64,000 nt of DNA from Clostridium culturomicium (GTDB lineage Bacteria; Bacillota; Clostridia; Clostridiales; Clostridiaceae), in the NCBI RefSeq assembly GCF_000821305.1, contig NZ_CCXK01000017.1, positions 994,159 to 1,058,158 on the forward strand, given 5' to 3'. The notes below the pieces were generated by a model that had not been told where the DNA came from, did not search any database, and saw nothing but the letters and a program-made list of their open reading frames with translations. The translations under genes and the position numbers were made by a program. Positions 55,894-64,000 of the stretch are shown piece after piece. The first letter of the stretch is position 1, and every line of letters starts with the position of its first letter.

Positions 55894-56469
55894 TTAATTT
55901 TCATTAATTAACCTTTCATACTCCTCTTTGGTATCTATATCCAGAAGAAGTTTCCCTTCCTCAACATCTACAAACTGTATGTATTCCTTGTACTTATTTA
56001 ATAAAACTCTTCCTCCAATATCTCCTTGAAGACTCAATAGCTCTTCCTTAAACCTTTTGGGAAATATAACTGGATTTCCCCTGGCACCTTCAAAAACTGG
56101 AACAATTATTTTATCTTCAGCCTTCTCAAATTCCTGAATTAAATGATTTATAAAGGAAGCACTGATGAAGGGTTGATCACCTGGTATAAACGCATATCCA
56201 TTCGCCTCCTTAGAGTTTAAAACCCCACACTTTATGGATTCACTCTGCCCAAGCTCACCTTTTTCGTTAACCACCACTGAAAGTCTTATCTTCTGTGCTA
56301 ATTCCTTTACCTGTTCATTTCCTGTTACAACAAGTTTAGGTGATAATAAACTCTCCTCAACAGCTTCCATGACCCATTGAATCATAGGCTTATTTTTATA
56401 AGCCATTAAAAGCTTGCAATTGCCCATTCTCACACTTAGACCTGAAGCCATAATTATTCCACTAACCAT
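55894..56469 (-). CDS. mocA: Molybdenum cofactor cytidylyltransferase (MocA/YgfJ)
   Basis: 191 aa nucleotidyltransferase. SGIIMASGLSVRMGNCKLLM is the G-x-S-x-R-M-G signature, IPGDQPFISASFINHLIQEF the metal Asp loop, and GARGNPVIFPKRFKEELLSL the substrate loop. MocA couples CTP to molybdopterin to give the cytosine dinucleotide cofactor used by xanthine-dehydrogenase-type enzymes. The start overlaps the yqeC stop by eight nt and its SD (GGAGG) lies inside yqeC. Confidence 0.92.
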   Translation of the reverse strand: MVSGIIMASGLSVRMGNCKLLMAYKNKPMIQWVMEAVEESLLSPKLVVTGNEQVKELAQKIRLSVVVNEKGELGQSESIKCGVLNSKEANGYAFIPGDQPFISASFINHLIQEFEKAEDKIIVPVFEGARGNPVIFPKRFKEELLSLQGDIGGRVLLNKYKEYIQFVDVEEGKLLLDIDTKEEYERLINEN

Positions 56470-57250
56470 CTTGTCCTCCTAAGTCCATGTTGATGTAGTT
56501 TTTATTCTTTGTGGAACCTATAATAACTTGATTCAGCAAACCATTTTTCCAATTTTCGTTAATAATTTCACTTATCAAATCTAAGTTCTTTTTATAAACA
56601 TACTCCTCATCAATTTGATTAATGTATAAAACTCTTTTTCCCTTGGAATAATTAAACATTCCACTAGGATTAAAAATCACTTCCATTAAATCCTCTACAT
56701 TCACAGTACCTTCTGCCTTGCCTAGAAACCTGTTTACTCTGTGAATATTCTCTTCACCTATATCTAATCCCAAGGTCCTGCCGCTTAAAACTCCAATGGT
56801 GCATGTTGTATAGCTGCTGATTATTGGTTCATCTTTCCGCCACCCCTTTAAAGGCTTTCCCTTAGAACCATCAGCTTCAATAAGAACATAATCAAAAAGC
56901 TTAATAACTTGTTCTAACTTTTTCTCACTGACAGCAGTAAGCTTATTGTCCCCATTGATTTTTTCACCATAAACCCATATACCTGTACTTTTAAGATTTT
57001 CTACCTCACTACCGAGATGTGTTAAGACATCCTTATCCTTTAAGAAAAAATCACACCCCTCCTCTTCCACAACTAAGTAATCATACTGTTCTTTATTCGG
57101 AACATAGATTTTCGTGGTGGTGGTAACAAGAACTCTGCCTTTCTTCCTAAGCTCCTCAGCCAGCCGGAACATTAAAGAAGTCTTTCCTCCAGCTCCAACA
57201 ATGGACACTATACTGTTTTTACCTATTTTAAGTATCTCTGTTATTTTCAT
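56462..57250 (-). CDS. yqeC: YqeC, selenium cofactor biosynthesis protein
   Basis: 262 aa. SIVSIVGAGGKTSLMFRLAE is a P-loop, RVLVTTTTKIYVPNKEQYDY and VLIEADGSKGKPLKGWRKDE are further family blocks. YqeC accompanies yqeB and selD in selenium-dependent molybdenum hydroxylase systems (comparative genomics). Probably an NTP-binding maturation factor. It overlaps mocA at its 3' end, so the two are translationally coupled. Confidence 0.9.
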   Translation of the reverse strand: MKITEILKIGKNSIVSIVGAGGKTSLMFRLAEELRKKGRVLVTTTTKIYVPNKEQYDYLVVEEEGCDFFLKDKDVLTHLGSEVENLKSTGIWVYGEKINGDNKLTAVSEKKLEQVIKLFDYVLIEADGSKGKPLKGWRKDEPIISSYTTCTIGVLSGRTLGLDIGEENIHRVNRFLGKAEGTVNVEDLMEVIFNPSGMFNYSKGKRVLYINQIDEEYVYKKNLDLISEIINENWKNGLLNQVIIGSTKNKNYINMDLGGQDG

Positions 57251-57437
57251 ACCATCACCATCTTCTAAAATTTATGGTAACTCCATATCAAAAGTGAAAT
57301 GAATAATTATATAGTAACTAAACCATAGTTTTAGTTAATTATTTAAGTGAAGGCTATAGGATTTTTGATGAAATCCTAAAAGGTATTTCTCATATTTAAT
57401 TTTCCTCCTAAAGCCTGTCACACTTAAAACTTATTAT
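57251..57437. other. Short gap with a hairpin
   Basis: A 7-bp hairpin AGGATTT-TTGATG-AAATCCT (57358-57377) follows the ssnA stop on the minus strand. There is no U-run, so termination is uncertain. The flank CTATAGGATTTTT resembles the start of the dispersed ~33-bp motif but the rest does not match. Confidence 0.4.
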
Positions 57438-58766
57438 TTAAAATCTTTCCCACACCTTAGCTGCTAATTCTCTGCTTCTTGCCATTATCTGCTCTTCATC
57501 AAGTTCGGTTAATACTCTGTGCTCCATTAACACTCTTCCGTTTACTATAGTAGTGTCAACATGGCGTCCAGTTACTCCAAAGAAGATGTGCCCCTCTAAA
57601 TTTGAATTGTTAATTGGTGTTGGAGGGTTGTAATCCACCACGATTATATCTGCAAGAGCACCTGACTGAATCACTCCAACTGATTTTTCAATAAATCTTT
57701 CTGCAATAGTTCTATTCCCCTTAAAGAGCATCTCTGGAAATTCACCCCAGGCTACAGTGGATTTTTGATTCACATGTCTTTGAATTATTCCACCGACCTT
57801 TAAGGATTCAAGGACATCAGCAGTATAGCCATCGGTACCTAAGCCCAAAAGGATACCTCTTTCAGCCATTTTTAGAACTGGTGATGCACCAACTGCATTT
57901 CCCATATTTGACTGAGGATTATTAACCACCATAGTACTTGTTTCCTTTAACATATCCATTTCTTCATCTGATAAATGGATACAGTGAACTGCTATGGTCT
58001 TATCACCTAATACGCCATCCTTGTACCATCTTTCTATAACTCCAGTGCCATACTTGCTTTTAGCATCTTCCACATCCTCAATGCCTTCAGCACAATGTAC
58101 GTGAAACCCTGAATTTAATCCATCAATAGCCTCTTGGCACTTATTAATAGTTTCTTTGCTCACAGTCATAGACGCATGAAGCCCAAATAAGCCCTTTATC
58201 ATGTCATCCTTCTGCTCATTACAATACTTAATAAACTCAGCATTTTCTCTTATGCCCTGCTCAGCAATTTCTGCTCCATCTCTATCTGAAGTTTCGTAAC
58301 ATAAATTACTTCTAAGTCCAGCTTTTTTTGCTGCATCTGCAATGGTAAATAGGCTTCCCTCCACAGAATAACCGCTGGCATGATGATCAAAAACAGTGGT
58401 TACTCCACACTTTATCTGATCTATCATTGGAACCATGGCGCTGTAATAAATATCCTCTTGACCAAGCTTTCTATCAAGTCTCCACCATAGGCCCTTTAAA
58501 ATATCTGTGAAGCACTTTGCTGGAGGACTGTCATTTGCCAGTCCTCTTGCAAATGTGCTGTAATAATGCATGTGGGTATTTATGAAACCAGGCATTATAA
58601 GCTTTCCCTTTGCATCTATGAAACGAGCTTCTGGATACTTAGCTCTTAAAGCCTCAGTACTGCCAACTTCAACAATTTCTCTACCTTCAATGGCAACTGT
58701 CCCCTTATCTATAATGGACCCCTCATCATCTCTTGTAACTATTTTCCCATTTCCTACCAATAGCAT
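57438..58766 (-). CDS. ssnA: SsnA, putative amidohydrolase/chlorohydrolase-type enzyme
   Basis: 442 aa amidohydrolase. PGFINTHMHYYSTFARGLAN supplies HxH, CGVTTVFDHHASGYSVEGSL the metal-side loop, GFHVHCAEGIEDVEDAKSKY and IAVHCIHLSDEEMDMLKETS two further His and GILLGLGTDGYTADVLESL the Asp. SsnA is a consistent partner of selenium-dependent purine loci; its substrate is unproven, a purine-ring or aminoimidazole hydrolysis is often proposed. Upstream region holds two copies of the dispersed motif. SD GGAGG region precedes the ATG. Confidence 0.9.
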   Translation of the reverse strand: MLLVGNGKIVTRDDEGSIIDKGTVAIEGREIVEVGSTEALRAKYPEARFIDAKGKLIMPGFINTHMHYYSTFARGLANDSPPAKCFTDILKGLWWRLDRKLGQEDIYYSAMVPMIDQIKCGVTTVFDHHASGYSVEGSLFTIADAAKKAGLRSNLCYETSDRDGAEIAEQGIRENAEFIKYCNEQKDDMIKGLFGLHASMTVSKETINKCQEAIDGLNSGFHVHCAEGIEDVEDAKSKYGTGVIERWYKDGVLGDKTIAVHCIHLSDEEMDMLKETSTMVVNNPQSNMGNAVGASPVLKMAERGILLGLGTDGYTADVLESLKVGGIIQRHVNQKSTVAWGEFPEMLFKGNRTIAERFIEKSVGVIQSGALADIIVVDYNPPTPINNSNLEGHIFFGVTGRHVDTTIVNGRVLMEHRVLTELDEEQIMARSRELAAKVWERF

Positions 58767-58864
58767 GAATTTTCCTCCTTTCCCTTAAATGATTTTATAT
58801 AAAGCTATATATCTCTTCGTTTTAATTTTAGTAACATGTTTTAACACAAAAGTTACTATAAAAT

Positions 58865-58896
58865 CTTACCAACATTTATTTTAAAAATATCCTATA
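58865..58896 (-). repeat. Dispersed ~33-bp motif, ssnA-proximal copy
   Basis: Minus strand CTATAGGATATTTTTAA then AATAAATGTTGGTAAG, about 100 nt upstream of ssnA. Differs from the copy at 39573-39605 by about two bases in 32. Confidence 0.8.
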
Positions 58897-58939
58897 GTCT
58901 CTAAATGTTACATGTTCCCTAGAATTACTTCTTTAAACT

Positions 58940-58970
58940 TCAACAACATTTATTTAAAAAAGAACATAAG
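58940..58970 (-). repeat. Dispersed ~33-bp motif, ssnA-distal copy
   Basis: Minus strand CTTATGTTCTTTTTTAA then ATAAATGTTGTTGAAG. More similar to the copies at 51929 and 51967 (GTTCTTTTTTAAA core). Confidence 0.7.
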
Positions 58971-58994
58971 AGCCATGAAATATTAAAAACTACC

Positions 58995-61900
58995 TTATAA
59001 TAAATAACTATGTTCCTCAATGACTGCCTTAATTAAACTCAATATTTCCTTTGAAATATGCTTTCTTTCACAGCAACCGCTACAGCCTTCTGGGCTCACA
59101 TTTATTTTAACTACCTCACTTAATTCATTTCTTACAATAACAATACCCTTTTCTGCATCCTGAACAAAGAAGCCTATATTTAATGAATCCTCTAGATCCT
59201 CCAATGACCAGAATAAAGTTACTTTGTCCTTATATGGATTGCCATCATGAGGACAGAACACACCACAGTTTCCACATTCATTACACATACCGTCTATATG
59301 AAGGATTTCATAAGCTTCATTACCACCTTCTCTAACCTTAACTGCAACATTGGCTCTGTTTGGACATACATCTGTACAAACTTCACATACTCTATTACAG
59401 CCAAGACATCTTTCAGCCTCACCGCTTCCTTCCATTGGCATATTTAAGATTCCTTTACGGTGATATAGTTCATTTCTATCCTTTAAAGCTTTTCCTGAAA
59501 GCTTATCAGCCTTGTTAGCTTCTGGCTCAAGATCACATTTCATAGCTTCCTTCTTTAAAATATCCATAGCAACAGTTTTTCCATGACCCATTGCTCCAAC
59601 TATTGTTCCTGGTCCTTTTAAGGCATCTCCAACAACATAAACATCTTTAATATTAGTTTCAAAGTTTATTCCCGTTTCTGGAAGCCCCTTAGAAGTTATC
59701 TTTATCCCTAAAGCTTCAAGATAAGCTGTATCTACCTGTTCTCCTACTGCTGCAATTAATGCTGTGGCAGGAAGGTCCACTAACTTTCCTGTTGGCATCG
59801 GTTTTTTTCTGCCAGAACTATCTCTTTCACCTAAAGCTATTTCCTCACAAATTAAGGTTTCACCATTAAATTTCACTGGAGCTAAAAGCTCTTTTATTAA
59901 AACTCCATCTTCTACAGCAAAATCAACTTCCTCTTTGCTGGCTGGCATAAAGTCTCTTGTTCTTCTATAAACAATGGAAACTTCTTCAACGCCAGGAATT
60001 CTGCTTGCTGCTCTCGCTGCGTCCATGGCAACATCTCCCCCACCTATAACGCAAACTTTATTCCCAAGGTTTAAAGCAGCCCTACCCACTTTAAACTGCT
60101 CCAAGAATTTGATAGCATTTAGAACTTTATCACTGCCTTCTTCAAGGTTAACTTTACCTTCCTTATAAGCTCCCACAGCTAAAATTACGTAATCAAAATC
60201 CTCTTTAAGCTTCTCCAGACTTCCACTTTGGTTCACTCCAAAATTCACCTTTACTCCTAACCTTTCAATGGTTTTGAAGTCTCTGTTTATTGCAGCTTCT
60301 CCTATTCTGAAATCCGGTATTACATGATTAATAATTCCATAAGGCTTTTGTCTTCTTTCGAAAACCTCTACCTCCATACCATTTCTTCTTAAATAAGCCG
60401 CTGTTGCAAGTCCCGCAGCACCTGCTCCAATGATGCAAGCTCTCTTAGAAGATTTAATTTCACTTGGTTTAATTTCTTCAGTGTACTTTTCTTGACTTTC
60501 ATCTGCTGCAAGCTTTTTCATTGCTCTTATCTCCACAGAACTTTCATAATCAAGTCTTGTACACTTGTATTGACAATTATGATTACAGATAGTGCCTGTT
60601 ATTGATGGTGCAGGATTGTCCCTTGCAATGACCTTAAAGGCTTCATCATAATTACCTTCTCCAACTAAGGAAATATACTCTGGTATTCTTTGATTTATTG
60701 GACACCCTTCGCTACAAGGTGCAATGGCACAACCAAATAGGGGAAGCTTTGATTCCACCTTTCTGCTGCCTACTGTTCTTGCTCCCTTAACATGATGAGG
60801 ATCAGTTAAAGCCCCCTCTGCTAAAGCATTCAATAAATTTGTATCTATACTAAACTTCTTATTTGCCATCAAATTTTCAAGCTTCTTTGCAAGCTGAGTT
60901 ATTCTTTCATAGCCACCCGGCTTTAAAAGAGTAGTTGCGAAGGTGATTGGACATATTCCTGTTTCAAAGAGCTTATCTACATTAAAGAAGTCAGCTCCTC
61001 CAGAATAGGAAATGTATAAATCTCCTTGAAACTCATTAGCTAACATCTTTGCTAATGTAATAGTCAGTGGATAAAGGGAACGTCCTGACATATACATCTC
61101 TTCCCCAGGAAGTTCCTTGTTTAATATCTTAACAGGAAGAGTATTAGTCAACTTAACTCCGATATTTAAGCCCTCTTCCTTAGCAATTTTTCTGAGCCTC
61201 TTAAGCATTGCAATTCCATCATCATACTTCAAATCATTTTTAAAGTGATGTGGATTTAGCTCAATATAGCCATAGCCCATGTCCTTAAAGGTATTTCTTA
61301 CAAATTTCTCTCCTAAAAGAGTAGGATTCATTTTTATAAAAGTATTTAAGTTCTTTTCCTTTAATAAATAAGTAGCTATTCTTTCAATTTCAGCTGGTGG
61401 ACATCCATGAAGGGTTGAAAGAGTTATTGATGAACAGATTTTAGGTGAGATACTTTCTAAGGCTTCTTTATCAAAGTGTGTAAACTCGCTTAAGTTATCC
61501 TCTAAAACCTGTACACACTGCTTCCAGATTGCAGTGTTGCTTCCGTCCTTTAAGTTTTCAATAAAGGAATTTATTTTATTTGATTTTATGCCTTCAAGAT
61601 CATAGCCAACGCTCATGTTAAACATAAAATCCTTCTCATCACTTATTCCAAGCTCCCTTTGAAGTAAATGCATAAGGAACCAGCCCTTCACATACTCCTC
61701 ATAAGCTTCCTCAACCCTAAGCTCTGTGGACCACTCCACGTTGTAGCATTCGTCCTCTGCATTAATACAAGGCTTAGAAACTGGAAGATCTTCTCCATCT
61801 AGAGTTTGAACTGTCTTTAATTCAATAAATCTGCTTCCTGTTAAATAGGCAGCAACTATATTTTGTGCCAGCTGAGAGTTTGGACCTGCTGCAGGGCCAA

Positions 61901-62069
61901 TTGGAATTCCCAGCGTCTCCCCAAGGAAGGTAATTGTATTTTCTGGTTTGCTATAATAAATCTTGTCACTATGAATTCCATAAATACTTCCTTTAGCCTT
62001 TACTTCTCCAATAATCCAATTAACCATTCTTTCAAAGCTAATAGGGCGCATTCTATCACTCATACTCAC
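58995..62069 (-). CDS. ygfK: YgfK, iron-sulphur flavoprotein oxidoreductase of selenium/purine loci
   Basis: 1024 aa. N-terminal TIM-barrel-like domain (ETLGIPIGPAAGPNSQLAQN; FIELKTVQTLDGEDLPVSKP; SITLSTLHGCPPAEIERIA) resembles dihydropyrimidine dehydrogenase. Then a GltD-like region: CSEGCPINQRIPEYISLV, CNHNCQYKCTRLDYESSVE, FAD site ACIIGAGAAGLATAAYLRR and NAD(P)H site VCVIGGGDVAMDAARAASR. The C-terminus has CLGCNRVCEVCTDVCPNR and CNECGNCGVFCPHDGNPY for 4Fe-4S clusters. Annotated historically as a selenate reductase subunit; a reductive step on a purine-derived ring is likelier here (inference). Confidence 0.9.
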   Translation of the reverse strand: MSMSDRMRPISFERMVNWIIGEVKAKGSIYGIHSDKIYYSKPENTITFLGETLGIPIGPAAGPNSQLAQNIVAAYLTGSRFIELKTVQTLDGEDLPVSKPCINAEDECYNVEWSTELRVEEAYEEYVKGWFLMHLLQRELGISDEKDFMFNMSVGYDLEGIKSNKINSFIENLKDGSNTAIWKQCVQVLEDNLSEFTHFDKEALESISPKICSSITLSTLHGCPPAEIERIATYLLKEKNLNTFIKMNPTLLGEKFVRNTFKDMGYGYIELNPHHFKNDLKYDDGIAMLKRLRKIAKEEGLNIGVKLTNTLPVKILNKELPGEEMYMSGRSLYPLTITLAKMLANEFQGDLYISYSGGADFFNVDKLFETGICPITFATTLLKPGGYERITQLAKKLENLMANKKFSIDTNLLNALAEGALTDPHHVKGARTVGSRKVESKLPLFGCAIAPCSEGCPINQRIPEYISLVGEGNYDEAFKVIARDNPAPSITGTICNHNCQYKCTRLDYESSVEIRAMKKLAADESQEKYTEEIKPSEIKSSKRACIIGAGAAGLATAAYLRRNGMEVEVFERRQKPYGIINHVIPDFRIGEAAINRDFKTIERLGVKVNFGVNQSGSLEKLKEDFDYVILAVGAYKEGKVNLEEGSDKVLNAIKFLEQFKVGRAALNLGNKVCVIGGGDVAMDAARAASRIPGVEEVSIVYRRTRDFMPASKEEVDFAVEDGVLIKELLAPVKFNGETLICEEIALGERDSSGRKKPMPTGKLVDLPATALIAAVGEQVDTAYLEALGIKITSKGLPETGINFETNIKDVYVVGDALKGPGTIVGAMGHGKTVAMDILKKEAMKCDLEPEANKADKLSGKALKDRNELYHRKGILNMPMEGSGEAERCLGCNRVCEVCTDVCPNRANVAVKVREGGNEAYEILHIDGMCNECGNCGVFCPHDGNPYKDKVTLFWSLEDLEDSLNIGFFVQDAEKGIVIVRNELSEVVKINVSPEGCSGCCERKHISKEILSLIKAVIEEHSYLL

Positions 62070-62170
62070 ACCTCCTTATAAAATAAGGATTACCATCAAG
62101 TGTTCAATTTCATCTCTCTGGTAATCCTTCAACGCAACTTTATTTAATTCTCAATTCTAAACTATTAAAA

Positions 62171-63367
62171 CTATTTTCCTGCAAATCTTTTTTTATCTGC
62201 TTCTAATAAAGCATCAAAGGTAGCAACTGGATCCTTAACTTTACTTAGGAACATCATTGCTGCTATGATATATGGTTTAAATCCTGCTTGTTTGTAAAGT
62301 GGCTCACGATAACGATCAAATACGGTTTTAGCTACTTCCCCTGCAGTGCAGCTTACATCTGTGATATCAGCTGGTAAACAGTGAAGATATAACGCCTTAC
62401 CTTCATTAGTAAGTGCCATCATTTCCTCTGTGCACTCCCAATCCTTATGTTTAGCATTTTCTTCTAACAACTCTTTTTCTAAAGCTTTAATTCCATCGCT
62501 GTCTCCCTGTGCATATAAATCTGTACGTTTTTCCATTGCAGCAAATGGAGCCCAGCTCTTAGGATAAACAATATCTGCTCCCTCAAAAGCTTCTTTCATA
62601 GAATTTGTCTTTGTAAAGCTTCCACCATTTTTTTCAACATTTGCTTTTGCAACTTCTTCAACCTCTGGTAATACATCGTACCCCTCTGGATGAGCTAGTA
62701 TAACTTCCATCCCCATTCTTGTCATAAGTCCTATAACTCCCTGTGGAACTGATAAAGGCTTACCATAAGATGGAGAATATGCCCAAGTCATTGCTAATTT
62801 TTTACCCTTAAGATTTTCAACTCCACCAAAGTAGTGAACTAAGTGAAGTAAATCAGCCATACATTGAGTTGGGTGGTCAATATCACATTGTAAGTTAACT
62901 AAAGTTGGTCTTTGCTCTAAAACACCTTCAGCGTGTCCAGCTTGAACAGCCTTAGAAACTTCCTGCATATAAGTATGTCCTTTTCCGATGAACATATCAT
63001 CTCTAATGCCGATAACATCAGCCATGAAAGAAATCATATTAGCAGTTTCTCTAACAGTTTCACCATGAGCAACCTGGCTCTTTCCTTCATCTAAGTCCTG
63101 AACTTCTAATCCAAGTAGGTTACAAGCACTTGCAAAGCTGAATCTAGTTCTTGTAGAGTTATCTCTAAATAAAGATATTCCCAGTCCGCTGTCAAATATT
63201 TTAGTTGAGATGTTTTCTTCTCTCATTGCGCGAAGAATATCTGCAACTGCAAAAACAGCCTTAAGTTCGTCATCAGTCTTATCCCAAGTTAAAAAGAAAT
63301 CATCATTATACATATTTTCAAAGTTAAGCTCTCCAAGCCCAGCGATTAGATTTTTAATTTTTTCCAC
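62171..63367 (-). CDS. ygeW: YgeW, knotted carbamoyltransferase
   Basis: 398 aa, aspartate/ornithine carbamoyltransferase fold. GISLFRDNSTRTRFSFASAC is the carbamoyl-phosphate STRTR motif, LQCDIDHPTQCMADLLHLV the HPTQ motif and ALYLHCLPADITDVSCTAGE the HCLP motif. The long insert after the first domain is that of YgeW proteins. In purine loci it likely runs in the phosphorolytic direction, giving carbamoyl phosphate from a ureido compound for ATP synthesis (inference). GTG start with SD AAGGAGTGA; a consensus promoter lies 170-200 nt upstream. Confidence 0.9.
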   Translation of the reverse strand: MEKIKNLIAGLGELNFENMYNDDFFLTWDKTDDELKAVFAVADILRAMREENISTKIFDSGLGISLFRDNSTRTRFSFASACNLLGLEVQDLDEGKSQVAHGETVRETANMISFMADVIGIRDDMFIGKGHTYMQEVSKAVQAGHAEGVLEQRPTLVNLQCDIDHPTQCMADLLHLVHYFGGVENLKGKKLAMTWAYSPSYGKPLSVPQGVIGLMTRMGMEVILAHPEGYDVLPEVEEVAKANVEKNGGSFTKTNSMKEAFEGADIVYPKSWAPFAAMEKRTDLYAQGDSDGIKALEKELLEENAKHKDWECTEEMMALTNEGKALYLHCLPADITDVSCTAGEVAKTVFDRYREPLYKQAGFKPYIIAAMMFLSKVKDPVATFDALLEADKKRFAGK

Positions 63368-63538
63368 AAAAATTCACTCCTTAAACAATTTAAACTCTTA
63401 CATTTCTTAAACAGTATCCTTTGTAGTTTCACAATTTTATCCAATCCAATATAGCTATGTATTCTTAGTAATATGTATTACGGAAACTCCTTATCATATA
63501 CACTTTTTGAATGTCACTTATACTGACTAGTTAATCAA

Positions 63539-63567
63539 ATTATAATCCTCTTACCATAAAATGTCAA
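63539..63567 (-). promoter_or_regulatory. Consensus sigma-A promoter of the ygeW gene
   Basis: Minus strand TTGACA (63567-63562), 17-bp spacer, TATAAT (63544-63539). Perfect match in both hexamers and spacing. The predicted start near 63532 gives a ~165-nt untranslated leader. Confidence 0.85.
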
Positions 63568-63951
63568 TAACTATTCAGACAATTCAAAATATTTTATTTA
63601 TTTCTTTTAAATAGTTGATTTTATTTTTTATTCTTGTTAGAATTTAAATAACAGGTAAATAATTAACCTTTCCTTGAATCACATCATGATTTCACATCTT
63701 ATTATCTTCTTTAACCTTGAGACGTAAAGGGCTTTAAAGAAAAGGTTTACTAACTAGATAATCAATAGATTCCATTATTACTTATATTAATTTTGCATAA
63801 AAATATTCCATTAAATTTATACTTTATTATTTTTAATTTTAAACTGATAAAATTAAGATGCTTTATCTTAATTTACAGGTTCTAATTTCTGTTGCCTTAA
63901 TTTTTTTAAATATATAATCCAGATCCAAACACGACCCTTATTAATTTCTTT

Positions 63952-63987
63952 AAATGCCCTTTCTTGGCTTTTGCTAAGGGGGCATTT
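63952..63987 (+). terminator. Hairpin at the window edge, terminator-like
   Basis: AAATGCCC / GGGCATTT, 8-bp stem, followed on the plus strand by ATCTTTTCG. Orientation uncertain because neighbouring genes lie outside the window. Confidence 0.5.
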
Positions 63988-64000
63988 ATCTTTTCGATTT

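Larger units (their letters stand above)
63368..64000. other. Leader and upstream region of the purine locus
   Basis: About 630 nt without a supported gene. It includes the ygeW promoter (63539-63567), a ~165-nt leader with one incomplete GGAAACTCCTTATCATAT element (about 63481-63500, plus strand), AT-rich DNA, and a hairpin at the right edge. Confidence 0.65.

Overview
The window reads as chromosome of a low-GC, anaerobic, spore-forming Firmicute close to Clostridium sensu stricto. This is inferred from the AT-rich intergenic DNA, strong AGGAGG-type ribosome sites, ECF transporters without local energising modules, spore-surface-like proteins and an anaerobic selenium/molybdenum purine locus. 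Species cannot be fixed from sequence alone. No rRNA, tRNA or CRISPR array was seen.

Region 1 (about 0.2-24.6 kb, nearly all minus strand) is a surface-polysaccharide locus transcribed from 24.6 kb towards the left edge. It starts with three genes of a bacillosamine-type sugar route: a CapD/PglF-like 4,6-dehydratase, a DegT aminotransferase and an initiating sugar-phosphate transferase. Next come a Wzz-like chain-length protein, a CpsD-like tyrosine kinase, a PglD/NeuD-like acyltransferase and an EpsG-type polymerase. The rest is about ten glycosyltransferases, a NodB-type deacetylase, a second acetyltransferase, a CDP-glycerol-type glycerophosphotransferase and a Wzm/Wzt ABC exporter whose ATPase has a C-terminal sugar-binding-type domain. 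The left end decays into a frameshifted glycosyltransferase pseudogene and an IS3-type transposase relic.

Region 2 (about 25.2-39.3 kb) is mixed. It holds a protein with twelve 15-residue charged, Cys-containing repeats, two paralogous Cys-rich beta proteins with duplicated terminators, a DinG/XPD-type helicase fused to a PD-(D/E)XK nuclease module, an ABC-F ATPase, a cell-wall amidase, and two proteins built from C1q/BclA-like jelly-roll domains. It also has two ECF S components, one paired with a TudS-like desulfidase.

Region 3 (about 39.3-41.6 kb) is AT-rich and repeat-laden. It surrounds a transposase-like zinc-ribbon gene that appears to have lost its catalytic residues and is bracketed by inverted copies of a ~33-bp motif.

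Region 4 (41.6-63.4 kb, all minus strand) is an anaerobic purine-degradation locus of the selenium-dependent molybdenum hydroxylase type. In transcription order it holds ygeW, ygfK, ssnA, yqeC, mocA, yqeB, ygeY, a threonine-synthase-like gene, a PLP beta-family gene, a fused xdhD-type hydroxylase, guanine deaminase, a TetR regulator, and a second xanthine dehydrogenase (FAD, 2Fe-2S and Mo subunits). The Mo subunit is split in two. YgeX is not present in the window, and two other fold-type II PLP enzymes sit beside ygeY. Gaps in this locus carry seven copies of the same ~33-bp motif (five here, two in region 3), hairpin repeats and a 75-nt tandem duplication, which are the least explained signals in the window.
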